Origin: Shewanella donghaensis
GTDB taxonomy: Bacteria; Pseudomonadota; Gammaproteobacteria; Enterobacterales; Shewanellaceae
Direction of reading: 5' to 3'
NCBI RefSeq assembly: GCF_007567505.1
Contig: NZ_CP041783.1
Location: forward strand, 310,001-374,000
DNA length: 64,000 nt
Part shown: piece by piece, positions 8,976 through 17,523 of the stretch
Position numbering within the stretch: the first letter of the stretch is position 1
Layout: each line of letters opens with the position of its first letter
Program-made: the position numbers and the translations under genes
The notes under the pieces: generated by a model
Database searches by the model: none
What the model was told of the DNA's origin: nothing
Seen by the model: only the letters and a program-made list of their open reading frames with translations

Positions 8976-10158
8976 ACAACAAACCCAAGACATGTTGAAC
9001 TCAAATGATTTTGACAATCGTAAGCTCGTTAAAGCCCTTGGCAAAGGGATTAAGGGTTGTAGAACACTCAACTTTGAAGAAGCGGCGCATTTAATTAAAG
9101 GGTTTTCTGCTGGTGATATTTCCAAGGCGCAAATGGCAGCTGCAATGATGCTAATGCGGGTGCGTGGTGAGTCAGTTGAAGAACTTGCAGGCGTTGCATC
9201 AGGTCTAAAACAGTTAGTTTCGCCTCAATGGCAACATATTAACGCTGACATTGACTGGCCGGTATATGCTGGTAAACGTGAACAATTACCTTGGCTGTTA
9301 CTGGCCGCAAAAATGTTAGTTAAACAGGGTAAAACTCTAGTACTGCATGGTGACAGCCAGTCTTTACCCCATCGACGCCATGTAGAGTCTTATATTGCGG
9401 CATTAGCGATTCCGCAATGTAAAACACCTGAGCAAGCGGCTGAAATGCTGGCTGAACATGGGGTTATTTATGTTAACTCCGCTGATTTTATTCCGGTATT
9501 AAATGACTGTCGTGCATTACACCAGGAGTTAGGTTTACGCAGCTTAATTCAAATGTCTGTTCGTTGTGTTAACCCATGCAATGCCCCTTTTAGTTTACGT
9601 AGTTTTTTTCACCCCGGTTTAGACTCCTTGCATCATCAGGTTGCACAATTAATGACAGAAAAATCTGTAAAAAATGCTGATGGGCAAACTGAATTTCAAG
9701 CTACTGATATTGCTATTTTTAAAGGCTTACAGGGTGAAACAGAAGTTAATCCAAGGGTCAGCACAAAAGTGAATTTGCTTCGTTTTGATGCAAACAATAT
9801 AGCTAAACTCAGCTCATTTGATTTGCCAACCCAGTTAGAGGCCTTTGTTGGTGCAAAAGTCGGCCAGTCAGATTTAGATGTAGTCGTGCTTGCACAGCTT
9901 TGGCGCGGTGAAGACATAGCAGAAAAGGATTTATCCACCACGCAATTACAACAAGCAATTGCCAGTATTACTGCCACAATGGCATTGGTAAATGTGCTGA
10001 TATCCAAAGAGTTAATGATAAGTGATGCTTTAAAACAGGCTAAAAAAGCATGGTTTAATCGCACTCAAAATATGAGTAAAAATATGTGCATACCCAGTAA
10101 CCTTTGGGATTCACCTGAACAGGCGAGTCGCTCAATAAATCTTGGCGCAGGGAGTTAA
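8968..10158 (+). CDS. TrpD2/YbiB-like protein (anthranilate phosphoribosyltransferase fold)
   Basis: 396-residue member of the YbiB/TrpD2 group, which shares the fold of anthranilate phosphoribosyltransferase but is not the tryptophan enzyme. The N-terminal helical part is recognisable (LTNFEEAA-like region: LNFEEAAHLIKGFSAGDISK, then MMLMRVRGESVEELAG). The typical phosphoribosyl pyrophosphate motifs of TrpD are not obvious. Known relatives bind nucleic acids, and copies often sit in nitrate assimilation operons of marine gammaproteobacteria. It overlaps cobA by 8 bp and is followed 4 bp later by the ANTAR gene. Its role in nitrate use is unknown to me. Confidence 0.75.
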   Translation: MVEQQTQDMLNSNDFDNRKLVKALGKGIKGCRTLNFEEAAHLIKGFSAGDISKAQMAAAMMLMRVRGESVEELAGVASGLKQLVSPQWQHINADIDWPVYAGKREQLPWLLLAAKMLVKQGKTLVLHGDSQSLPHRRHVESYIAALAIPQCKTPEQAAEMLAEHGVIYVNSADFIPVLNDCRALHQELGLRSLIQMSVRCVNPCNAPFSLRSFFHPGLDSLHHQVAQLMTEKSVKNADGQTEFQATDIAIFKGLQGETEVNPRVSTKVNLLRFDANNIAKLSSFDLPTQLEAFVGAKVGQSDLDVVVLAQLWRGEDIAEKDLSTTQLQQAIASITATMALVNVLISKELMISDALKQAKKAWFNRTQNMSKNMCIPSNLWDSPEQASRSINLGAGS

Positions 10159-10162
10159 GCTT

Positions 10163-10825
10163 ATGGTGAATTATATCTATCGCGATCCTTCATTTAATAA
10201 TGATGCATTATTTAACGATTATATTACGCAATTAAGCCAGTCAGAATCTTGTATTGAAGTGACTTCATTGAGCGAATTAGAAAAAAATGTTCTTAGTGGT
10301 AAAGGCTTATGTTTGATATTTTTAACTCATGAATTGCAGGCGTTACAGCAAGCCTTTATTGGTCGTTTACTTTCAAGTACGGCATTGCCACTTATTGTCA
10401 ATGCCCATGTATGGAATGACGATAATGTCGCCAGTTTATTGTCATGTGGCAGGGTGACATTTGTACCAGAACAGCTGTCATCTACCCGATTAATGTCGCT
10501 ATTAAACCTTGCAAAAATTCGCTTTAACAATGCCTCTAACATGCTTGAAAAAGTGAAAATTCTTGATGAAAAGTGCTCATCAATGAGGTTTGTATCAAAA
10601 GCAAAATCCTTATTGCAACAGCAAGGTATTACCGAAAAAGTGGCTCATGAACTGATCCAGCAGCAAGCGATGAGTCATGGGATTACGGTGGCTGAAATGG
10701 CGCAGAAAATAATTACTGCAGCGCAGCAAATTAAAGCAAACAAGATAGATGCAGATCAAGATGATGCAAAGCGTTCGCACCAATTTGGTGCGAACGCTCC
10801 TGCAATGAACAGAGTAGTATCATAA
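10163..10825 (+). CDS. nasT: ANTAR-domain antitermination regulator (NasT-like)
   Basis: RNA-binding regulator of about 220 residues. The C-terminal ~60 residues match the ANTAR domain (MRFVSKAKSLLQQQG, then AHELIQQQAM and AEMAQKII). The N-terminal half has receiver-like length, but the strand LCLIFLTHEL lacks an aspartate at the usual phosphorylation position, so it looks like a pseudo-receiver. The ATG at 10163 has AGGGAG at good spacing; the TTG at 10142 overlaps the preceding gene. No NasS sensor and no NIT domain is encoded nearby. The last codons contain an NtrC-like palindrome. The expected target is the hairpin leader upstream of nirB. Confidence 0.82.
   Translation: MVNYIYRDPSFNNDALFNDYITQLSQSESCIEVTSLSELEKNVLSGKGLCLIFLTHELQALQQAFIGRLLSSTALPLIVNAHVWNDDNVASLLSCGRVTFVPEQLSSTRLMSLLNLAKIRFNNASNMLEKVKILDEKCSSMRFVSKAKSLLQQQGITEKVAHELIQQQAMSHGITVAEMAQKIITAAQQIKANKIDADQDDAKRSHQFGANAPAMNRVVS
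10770..10798 (+). promoter_or_regulatory. NtrC-type palindrome inside the 3' end of nasT
   Basis: A 29-bp perfect inverted repeat. Its core GCACCAATTTGGTGC matches the NtrC consensus GCACCA-N3-TGGTGC exactly, and the symmetry extends outward (AGCGTTC... ...GAACGCT). The centre at 10784 is about 126 bp upstream of the predicted sigma54 start, a normal enhancer distance. No T-run follows, so it is not an intrinsic terminator. Confidence 0.75.
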
Positions 10826-10883
10826 CTGTTAAGGGTAATAAAATAAAATTATTAATAATCAGTTGTTTACGTTACTTTTCTTG

Positions 10884-10900
10884 TTGGCACGGTCAATGCA
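10884..10900 (+). promoter_or_regulatory. Sigma54 promoter of the nirBD-transporter unit
   Basis: TTGGCACGGTCAATGCA has GG (10886-10887) and GC (10898-10899) ten bases apart, as sigma54 requires. The start point would be near 10910. With the NtrC palindrome at 10770-10798 this makes a standard nitrogen-limitation promoter. Confidence 0.78.
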
Positions 10901-10987
10901 AACAATAAATTAGTGATAAAAAATGAATAATGGGTAACGACTTGTTCGTTTAGATAATACAAATTCAAATTAAGTAATCAACCAGCA

Positions 10988-11003
10988 GAAGCAATGGCGT
11001 TTC
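10988..11003 (+). promoter_or_regulatory. Candidate ANTAR target hairpin 1
   Basis: GAAGC-AATGGC-GTTTC: a five-pair stem (one G-U) closing a six-base loop. The loop has A at position 1 and G at position 4, as ANTAR proteins require. The loop sequence is identical to that of hairpin 2. Confidence 0.6.
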
Positions 11004-11064
11004 AATCTGTGTTGTTAGTTAATTAAATCAGTTTAAACAGTTTATATTGAAAATTTGAATGTTC

Positions 11065-11080
11065 TTGGCAATGGCGCCAG
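11065..11080 (+). promoter_or_regulatory. Candidate ANTAR target hairpin 2 (antiterminator)
   Basis: TTGGC-AATGGC-GCCAG: a five-pair stem (one U-G) with the same AAUGGC hexaloop. Its loop end and 3' arm (11074-11080) are also part of the 5' arm of the downstream terminator, so the two structures exclude each other. Stabilising this hairpin would allow read-through into nirB. Confidence 0.65.
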
Positions 11081-11110
11081 CTCTGTTAACGCAGAGACTG
11101 GCGCTTTTTT
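11074..11110 (+). terminator. Regulated leader terminator upstream of nirB
   Basis: 5' arm GCGCCAGCTCTG pairs with CAGAGACTGGCGC (one bulge), loop TTAACG, followed by T6. It lies after the sigma54 promoter and before the nirB start, so it must be bypassed for expression. It overlaps ANTAR hairpin 2. Confidence 0.85.
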
Positions 11111-11147
11111 GTTTTTAGGGCTTCAAAATAAAATTAAGGAGCCTTTC

Positions 11148-13793
11148 ATGGCTAATGCAGCAGCTTCGGCTAATTCAACATCAATAGAGAAAGCAAAATC
11201 TAAGCTTGTAGTGATCGGTAATGGCATGGTTGGCCATCACTTTATTGAGCAATTATGTAGCCAAGGGTTGCAGCAGCAATTTGATATAGAGGTGTTTGGT
11301 GAAGAGCCTCGTCCTGCATATGACCGTGTGCAACTTTCAAAGTACTTTGAAACGGGCAGTGCTGATGAGCTAATGCTGACAAGTGCTCAGGATTATTTAG
11401 ATTGGGGCGTGACGCTGCATTTGGATACGCGCATTACGGCGATTGATACAGCCAATAAAACGGTGACGACTGAAGCGGGCGTTACCACTTCATATGACAG
11501 TTTAGTACTGGCAACAGGTTCTTATCCTTTTGTACCACCAATAGCAGGTAACGACCGCGAAAGCTGTGTTGTATACCGAACCATTGAAGATTTACAAGAT
11601 ATTGAAGCGGCAGCGAAAAAATCAAAAGTGGGCGTGGTAGTGGGTGGTGGCTTATTAGGACTTGAAGCGGCGAATGCATTAATGGCACTTGGGGTAACGA
11701 CTCATGTGGTTGAGTTTGCACCGCAGTTAATGCCAGTACAGTTAAATGATAAAGCGGGCGATTTACTTAAAAGTAAAATTAATGAGTTAGGTGTATCTGT
11801 TCATACCTCTAAAGCCACCACGGCAATTATCGACGGTGAAAGCGCAGTACATCGCATGACATTCAATGATGACAGTTTCCTTGAAACTGACATGATTGTT
11901 TTCTCTGCGGGTATTCGTCCTCAAGATGCATTAGCACGTAGCAGTGGCTTGAAAATGGGTGAGCGCGGCGGTATTTCAATTGATGATAACTGCTTAACCT
12001 CTGCACCTGATGTATATGCCATTGGTGAATGTGCCTTATGGCAAAACCGTATTTTTGGCTTGGTTGCACCGGGTTATCAAATGGCGCGTGTTGCGGTATC
12101 GTATATTGCCGCTAGCGCAGCAGAAGAGTCTACATCTGCTATAGCGTTCACGGGTGCAGACATGAGCACTAAATTGAAGTTACTCGGCGTCGATGTTGCT
12201 GCAATTGGTGAAAGTCGCGGTTTTGAAAATGCACAATTTGTGGAGTTATCTGATAACCAAACCGGGATTTACAAAAAACTGTGGTTGGATGAAACAGGTA
12301 AATTCTTAAAAGGCGCGGTATTAGTGGGTGACAACAGTGACTATAGCCGTTTACTTGATTGTTATTTATCGCAGGATGAAATTGAAGGTAACGCCGTTGA
12401 ATTACTGCTTGGTGGTGATGAATCTGCAGTTGATTTAAAAGACTCTTCAATTGTTTGTTCATGCCATCAAGTGACTAAAGCTGACATCGTTAACTCAGTG
12501 AAAGACGGTAACCATACCATTGCTGAAATCAAGTCATGTACCCGAGCGGCATCAGGTTGCGGCGGTTGTGCGCCATTAGTTAAACAAATTATGGATGAAG
12601 CATTATTGGCCGAAGGCCTAGAGTGTAATACCGGAATTTGTGAGCATTTTGAACACGATAGACAGTCTTTATATCACTTGTGCCAAGTTGAAAATATCAC
12701 CGATTTTGACACATTGATTACACGTCATGGTAAACATGCAGGTACCAATGCGGTATCGACATTTGGTTGTGATATTTGTAAACCTGCAGCGGGTTCAATC
12801 TTTGCATCATTACAAAATAAATATGTATTAAACCAAGATAGCAGCCATGTGCAATTACAAGACACCAATGATGCATATCTAGGTAACTTGCAAAAAGATG
12901 GTACTTACTCAGTCGTACCGCGTATTGCCGGCGGTGAAATAACCCCTGATGGCCTAATTGCCATAGGTGCCATTGCCAAAGAATATGACTTGTACACCAA
13001 AATAACCGGTGGTCAACGTATCGATTTATTTGGCGCAAAATTATCTGAGTTACCGACTATTTGGGGCAAGTTAATTGATGCTGGCTTTGAAACAGGCCAT
13101 GCCTACGGTAAATCACTGCGCACAGTTAAGTCGTGTGTTGGCAGCACTTGGTGTCGTTACGGCGTGCAAGATTCAGTGGGCACCGCGATTGATTTAGAGA
13201 ATCGTTATAAAGGTCTGCGTAGTCCCCATAAGATTAAATTTGCGGTATCGGGTTGTACTCGTGAATGTGCTGAAGCGCAAAGTAAAGATATTGGCGTGAT
13301 AGCAACTGATAAAGGTTGGAACTTATACGTTGCAGGTAATGGCGGTATGCGTCCTCGTCATGGTGATTTATTTGCTACCGATTTAGATACTGAAACCATG
13401 ATTAAGTACATCGATAGAGTATTGATGTTTTACATCAAAACAGCTGACAAGTTACAACGTACCTCAACCTGGATGGACTCGTTAGAAGGCGGTTTGGAGT
13501 ATCTCAAATCAGTGGTTATACAGGATAGTTTAGGTCTAGCTGCTGAGCTTGATAATCAAATGGCAAAAATTGTTGATACTTACCAATGTGAATGGAAAAC
13601 CAGCCTTGAAAAACCAGAATTCTTGGCGCGCTTTAATGAGTTTGTAAATCCTGACGACAAGCCAGAAGGTGAAACACACCATTATCATCGTGCTCGTGAG
13701 CAACGCTTCCCTGTCGCCAAAGCAACAGGAGCTGGCAACATTGCTATTAAAGAAGTTGAATCAGAATCAGAAACTGCGGAGGAATTAGTATGA
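11148..13793 (+). CDS. nirB: NADH-dependent assimilatory nitrite reductase, large subunit
   Basis: Cytoplasmic siroheme enzyme that reduces nitrite to ammonium with NAD(P)H. The ATG at 11148 has AAGGAG nearby and gives 881 residues; the frame from 11055 starts inside the leader terminator. Domain order: FAD/NAD oxidoreductase with VIGNGMVGHHF (about 20) and VVGGGLLGLEAA (about 165), a BFD-like [2Fe-2S] domain with CSCHQVT and CGGC (about 440-490), then the siroheme/[4Fe-4S] reductase with CVGSTWCRYG and CTRECAEAQ. It overlaps nirD by 4 bp (ATGA). Siroheme would be started by CobA of the adjacent unit. Confidence 0.96.
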   Translation: MANAAASANSTSIEKAKSKLVVIGNGMVGHHFIEQLCSQGLQQQFDIEVFGEEPRPAYDRVQLSKYFETGSADELMLTSAQDYLDWGVTLHLDTRITAIDTANKTVTTEAGVTTSYDSLVLATGSYPFVPPIAGNDRESCVVYRTIEDLQDIEAAAKKSKVGVVVGGGLLGLEAANALMALGVTTHVVEFAPQLMPVQLNDKAGDLLKSKINELGVSVHTSKATTAIIDGESAVHRMTFNDDSFLETDMIVFSAGIRPQDALARSSGLKMGERGGISIDDNCLTSAPDVYAIGECALWQNRIFGLVAPGYQMARVAVSYIAASAAEESTSAIAFTGADMSTKLKLLGVDVAAIGESRGFENAQFVELSDNQTGIYKKLWLDETGKFLKGAVLVGDNSDYSRLLDCYLSQDEIEGNAVELLLGGDESAVDLKDSSIVCSCHQVTKADIVNSVKDGNHTIAEIKSCTRAASGCGGCAPLVKQIMDEALLAEGLECNTGICEHFEHDRQSLYHLCQVENITDFDTLITRHGKHAGTNAVSTFGCDICKPAAGSIFASLQNKYVLNQDSSHVQLQDTNDAYLGNLQKDGTYSVVPRIAGGEITPDGLIAIGAIAKEYDLYTKITGGQRIDLFGAKLSELPTIWGKLIDAGFETGHAYGKSLRTVKSCVGSTWCRYGVQDSVGTAIDLENRYKGLRSPHKIKFAVSGCTRECAEAQSKDIGVIATDKGWNLYVAGNGGMRPRHGDLFATDLDTETMIKYIDRVLMFYIKTADKLQRTSTWMDSLEGGLEYLKSVVIQDSLGLAAELDNQMAKIVDTYQCEWKTSLEKPEFLARFNEFVNPDDKPEGETHHYHRAREQRFPVAKATGAGNIAIKEVESESETAEELV

Positions 13794-14113
13794 GTTGGGT
13801 GAATGTATGTAATGAGTCTACTTTACCGCAAGGTACCGGTATTGCCGCATGGGTTGCTGGTAAAGCCGTTGCCATTTTTGATTTAGGAAAACACGGTTTA
13901 TTTGCCATTGATAATGTTGACCCTGCAACAGGTGTGAGTTTGTTAGCGCGTGGACTAATTTGCGAAGTTGAAGGTAACTTGTGTGTTGCTTCTCCGCTTT
14001 ATAAGCAGCACTACAGCCTAGCAACAGGTGTCTGTCTTGAAGACAGTGCTTTGGTTGCCGCGCCATACGAAATTAAAAAGGAAGCTGGCCAGGTATTGGT
14101 TTTAGCTAAATAA
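13790..14113 (+). CDS. nirD: Nitrite reductase small subunit
   Basis: 107-residue NirD with a Rieske-like fold ([19 protein letters not shown], then [11 protein letters not shown] and [10 protein letters not shown]). It lacks the CxH...CxxH iron-sulfur ligands, as is normal for NirD. It pairs with NirB. The start overlaps the nirB stop by 4 bp, indicating coupled translation. Confidence 0.94.
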   Translation: MSWVNVCNESTLPQGTGIAAWVAGKAVAIFDLGKHGLFAIDNVDPATGVSLLARGLICEVEGNLCVASPLYKQHYSLATGVCLEDSALVAAPYEIKKEAGQVLVLAK

Positions 14114-14124
14114 GGACGTGCAGT

Positions 14125-15591
14125 ATGAGTTCTCAGAAATTTAATCTATTTTCATTTTCGGGCAAGATGAAAGTCTTGCACCTAAGTTGGGTGGCATTTT
14201 TTATCACTTTTGTGGTGTGGTTTAACGCCGCGCCTTTATTAAGTGTTATTGCTGATAGCTTGGGGCTGACAAAATCACAAATCAAAACCTTACTTATTTT
14301 GAACGTGGCTTTAACGATTCCAGCTCGCGTTATCATCGGCATGGTCACTGATAAATACGGCCCGAGGCTGACTTACTCGGTACTAATGGGGGTTTGTTCC
14401 ATTCCCTGTTTTATGTTCGCGGTTGCCGACTCGTTCGAACAATTAGCCATGGCTCGGTTTCTTATTGGGTTTATTGGTGCGGGTTTTGTTATTGGTATTC
14501 GTATCGTCAGTGAGTGGTTTCCAGCTAAAGAGTTAGGCACTGCTGAAGGCATATATGGCGGTTGGGGCAACTTTGGTAGTGCAGCTGCTGCATTTACTTT
14601 ACCAGCGGTTGCTATTTACTTTGGCGGCGAAGATGGCTGGCGCTATGCCATTGGTCTTACTGGTTTAATGAGCTTCTTATTTGCTTTTGTTTATTATTTT
14701 AACGTCACTGATACCCCTAAGGGTTCGACTTACTTTAAACCGAAAAAAGCGGGTGGTTTAGAGGTAACCAGTAAAGGTGATTTCGCATTACTAATTTTCA
14801 TGAAAATCCCGATGTATGCAACACTTGCATTACTGGCATGGAAGTTATCGCCAGCAGGTGTGAGCATGATTGAGCAACAAATGACCTATATCATTTATGC
14901 TTCATTAGTCGTCATATTCATTTTTGATGTTTATAAAACCTACGAAGTGAATAAAGATATTTTTGTGAAAGAAGTGCCTGAGTTTGAACGTTATAAGTTT
15001 AAACAAGTGGCCGTGCTTAATGTGCTTTACTTCACGACCTTTGGCTCTGAACTGGCTGTAGTATCAATGTTGCCACTGTTTTTTGCTGAGACATTTGATT
15101 TAGGGATGGCGCAAGCGGGTATGGTTGCCTCTAGCTATGCCTTTATGAATTTAATGTCTCGTCCGGGCGGTGGTTGGTTAAGTGATAAGTTTGGCCGTAA
15201 GACAACATTGATGATTTTAACTGCAGGTCTGGCAATTGGATATTTTGCAGTAAGCCACATTGATGGAACCTGGTCATTACCTTTAGCGATTGTGGTGGTT
15301 ATGGCGTGTTCATTCTTCGTTCAAGGCGGCGAGGGTGCTGTGTTTGCTGCAGTACCACTCATTAAACGTCGTCTAACGGGGCAAATTGCAGGCATGACAG
15401 GCGCTTATGGTAATGTCGGAGCGGTATTCTTTTTAACGGTTTATTCTATGGTGCCGACACCCGTGTTCTTTAATGTGATTGCTGTCAGTGCAGTGCTAGG
15501 GTTTATCACTTTATTCTTCATGACTGAACCCAAAGGTCATATGGCTGAGGTGAATGAAAAAGGTGAAGTCACATTGATCAGTGTTAACTAG
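14125..15591 (+). CDS. Nitrate/nitrite MFS transporter (NarK/NasA type)
   Basis: 488-residue inner-membrane carrier with about twelve hydrophobic helices. It takes up nitrate for the reductases of this cluster. The family nitrate signatures are visible: [14 protein letters not shown] in the first half and [15 protein letters not shown] in the second, plus [17 protein letters not shown] longer hydrophilic segment near 195-215 separates the halves. The ATG has AAGGA eight bases upstream and lies 11 bp after nirD, so it is the third gene of the nir operon. Transporters in this place are variously called narK, nasA or nrtP; I give no symbol. Confidence 0.93.
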   Translation: MSSQKFNLFSFSGKMKVLHLSWVAFFITFVVWFNAAPLLSVIADSLGLTKSQIKTLLILNVALTIPARVIIGMVTDKYGPRLTYSVLMGVCSIPCFMFAVADSFEQLAMARFLIGFIGAGFVIGIRIVSEWFPAKELGTAEGIYGGWGNFGSAAAAFTLPAVAIYFGGEDGWRYAIGLTGLMSFLFAFVYYFNVTDTPKGSTYFKPKKAGGLEVTSKGDFALLIFMKIPMYATLALLAWKLSPAGVSMIEQQMTYIIYASLVVIFIFDVYKTYEVNKDIFVKEVPEFERYKFKQVAVLNVLYFTTFGSELAVVSMLPLFFAETFDLGMAQAGMVASSYAFMNLMSRPGGGWLSDKFGRKTTLMILTAGLAIGYFAVSHIDGTWSLPLAIVVVMACSFFVQGGEGAVFAAVPLIKRRLTGQIAGMTGAYGNVGAVFFLTVYSMVPTPVFFNVIAVSAVLGFITLFFMTEPKGHMAEVNEKGEVTLISVN

Positions 15592-15653
15592 TTTATATTA
15601 TTGGCTATTAGTTAATATAAATAATGATAAACGCTATTGTTATTAACCCTGAA

Positions 15654-15680
15654 AACACCGCTAATCAATTTAGCGGTGTT
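15654..15680 (+). repeat. Stem-loop upstream of the phosphatase-kinase gene
   Basis: Arms AACACCGCTAA and TTAGCGGTGTT with a five-base loop. It sits 62 bp after the transporter stop and 26 bp before the likely GTG start of the next gene. No T-run follows on the plus strand, so it may stabilise the 3' end of the nir message or lower read-through rather than terminate. Confidence 0.6.
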
Positions 15681-15705
15681 GTCGTCTATTAAAAAGGTTG
15701 AGTCA

Positions 15706-17523
15706 GTGTCTGAATCTAACTTTAGCTCTAAGTCTAGTTCTAAGCTTAAGCCCACTGAGCTTGAGGATACTCAAAAGCAGGATCAACTGCCTATTTCAGG
15801 CGTGTTGGCGGTAAAGGCTGGGCAAGTGTCTGATAAAGGCAGAAAAGCAGATAATGAAGATGCCATAGGCATTAAAATTCCTTCAGGGTTAATGTTAACT
15901 ACCAAGGGAATAGTGAGTGTCATCAGCGATGGGGTTAGCGCAGCTGAAGGGGGGGCAAAAGCCTCTGCCATCAGTGTGAGTAACTTTATCGCTGATTACT
16001 ATTCAACCCCAGAGTCTTGGAGCGTTCAAACATCCAGTACCCGCGTACTTACCGCGTTAAATCGCTGGTTATATGGTTTAGGGCAGGATTATCGCGATGC
16101 CAGAAAAGGCTATGTGTGCACTTTTAGTGCGCTGGTGTTCAAGTCTTGCTCGGCGCATATGCTGCATGTTGGCGACTCACGAATTTATCGTTTTCGCGAT
16201 GGTGAATTAATGAAGGTAAGTCGTGACCACAGTACTTCAGTTAATCAATTTTCCAGTTATCTTACCCGCGCTATTGGCATGGATGTGAATTTAGAGGTTG
16301 ATTATAAGCAGGTTAACCTTGCTTTAGCTGATATGTATTTACTCACAACTGATGGCATTCATGATGTGGTGACCGATCATGAATTGTCGAAAATGCTGAT
16401 TCATCTACAACAAAGCCATGCTGAAATTACTGATGAATTATGTGAAGCCTTTTGCCAAAAACTCGTCGATAAAGCCTATCAGTTAGATAGTCAAGATAAC
16501 CTCAGTGCGCAATTAATTTCAATAGCACAGCTGCCAACTCAAGCGATTGACGACGTTTATCATAAACTCGCCAGTCGACCTTTTCCGCCGCCATTATCAG
16601 TGGGAATGAAGCTAGATGGCTATGAAGTCACTGGGATTATTCATCAAAGTCAGCGAAGCCAGGTTTATGTGGTAAAAGACAAGCAAGGTATTGAACGTTG
16701 CATGAAAACACCATCAGTAAACTATATTGATGACGGGGCTTATATTGAACGTTTTATGCTTGAAAGCTGGATAGGGCACAGAATAAACAGTATTCATGTG
16801 GTAAAAGTTGTCGATCATCATGTGCCTAAGTCAGCGCTGTATTATCTAACTGATTATTTACAGGGTTTGAGCTTAGCTGATTGGATGGTGCAACATAAGC
16901 GCGGCCCCGTTGAAGATGTATTGCAGCTTTTAAAACAAGTTGAAGCAGGTATTCGCGCTTTTCATCGCAAAGAAACTCTGCATCAAGATTTAAAACCAGA
17001 CAATATTTTCATTACTCGTGAGGGGATTGTTAAAATCATTGATTTTGGTGCCTGCTTTATTAAAGGCATTGCAGAGATAAGCACGCCACTTAAGCGGGAT
17101 AAAATACTCGGCACAGCAGATTATACCGCACCTGAAGTCATACTGGGCTATCAATCTGATGGCCGTGCTGATTTATTCTCGTTTGCTGTTATTGCTTATG
17201 AGATGTTGGCCGGTGATCAACCTTTTAAAGGCCAATTAGGTAAATGCTTAAGCCGAAAAGATTTTGAAAAACTGGTTTATATTCCTGTTTATGCAACCAA
17301 TCCTATGGTGCCTGAGTGGATGGATAAAGCATTAGAAAAAGCATTATCTATAGAACCCGCTTTACGTTTTGCTGATAGCAGTGAATTCTTGCATGCGTTA
17401 ACCACTCCCGCTTCAACCTCTTCGAAAACATCCATTCCGTTTATTCAACGTAATCCTGTTAAATTTTGGCAAAGTATTAGTGCAGTATTATTGCTTTGGT
17501 CAATGTATTTGCTGTTTAGATAA
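15706..17523 (+). CDS. Fused PP2C phosphatase - Ser/Thr protein kinase, membrane anchored
   Basis: About 605 residues combining opposite activities. Residues ~30-265 form a PP2C phosphatase (DKGRKADNEDAIG, ISDGVSAAEGG, HVGDSRIYRFRDGE, TTDGIHDV, DNLSAQL). Residues ~300-565 form a protein kinase with LHQDLKPDNIFI (HQD in place of HRD), IDFGACF and TADYTAPEV. A single C-terminal membrane helix (SAVLLLWSMYLLF) anchors it. GTG 15706 with AAAGG is preferred over TTG 15637, because that frame starts inside a stem-loop. Such fusions often sit next to nitrate assimilation genes in marine gammaproteobacteria; the substrate is unknown. Confidence 0.88.
   Translation: MSESNFSSKSSSKLKPTELEDTQKQDQLPISGVLAVKAGQVSDKGRKADNEDAIGIKIPSGLMLTTKGIVSVISDGVSAAEGGAKASAISVSNFIADYYSTPESWSVQTSSTRVLTALNRWLYGLGQDYRDARKGYVCTFSALVFKSCSAHMLHVGDSRIYRFRDGELMKVSRDHSTSVNQFSSYLTRAIGMDVNLEVDYKQVNLALADMYLLTTDGIHDVVTDHELSKMLIHLQQSHAEITDELCEAFCQKLVDKAYQLDSQDNLSAQLISIAQLPTQAIDDVYHKLASRPFPPPLSVGMKLDGYEVTGIIHQSQRSQVYVVKDKQGIERCMKTPSVNYIDDGAYIERFMLESWIGHRINSIHVVKVVDHHVPKSALYYLTDYLQGLSLADWMVQHKRGPVEDVLQLLKQVEAGIRAFHRKETLHQDLKPDNIFITREGIVKIIDFGACFIKGIAEISTPLKRDKILGTADYTAPEVILGYQSDGRADLFSFAVIAYEMLAGDQPFKGQLGKCLSRKDFEKLVYIPVYATNPMVPEWMDKALEKALSIEPALRFADSSEFLHALTTPASTSSKTSIPFIQRNPVKFWQSISAVLLLWSMYLLFR

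Larger units (their letters stand above)
10826..11147 (+). other. nirB promoter and leader region
   Basis: 322 bp without a gene. It holds a sigma54 promoter (10884-10900), two candidate ANTAR hairpins (10988-11003 and 11065-11080), an intrinsic terminator (11074-11110) and the nirB ribosome site AAGGAG (11136-11141). The predicted leader RNA is about 238 bases. Confidence 0.8.

Noticed and set aside
11055..11147. Longer nirB start at 11055
   Set aside because: It would place the N-terminus inside the leader terminator; ATG 11148 has AAGGAG and gives the family N-terminus.
12169..13038. Minus-strand frames within nirB
   Set aside because: His/Gln-rich shadow translations of a conserved gene.
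15637..15705. TTG 15637 as start of the phosphatase-kinase
   Set aside because: The first codons would encode a stem-loop and no ribosome site precedes it; GTG 15706 follows AAAGG.
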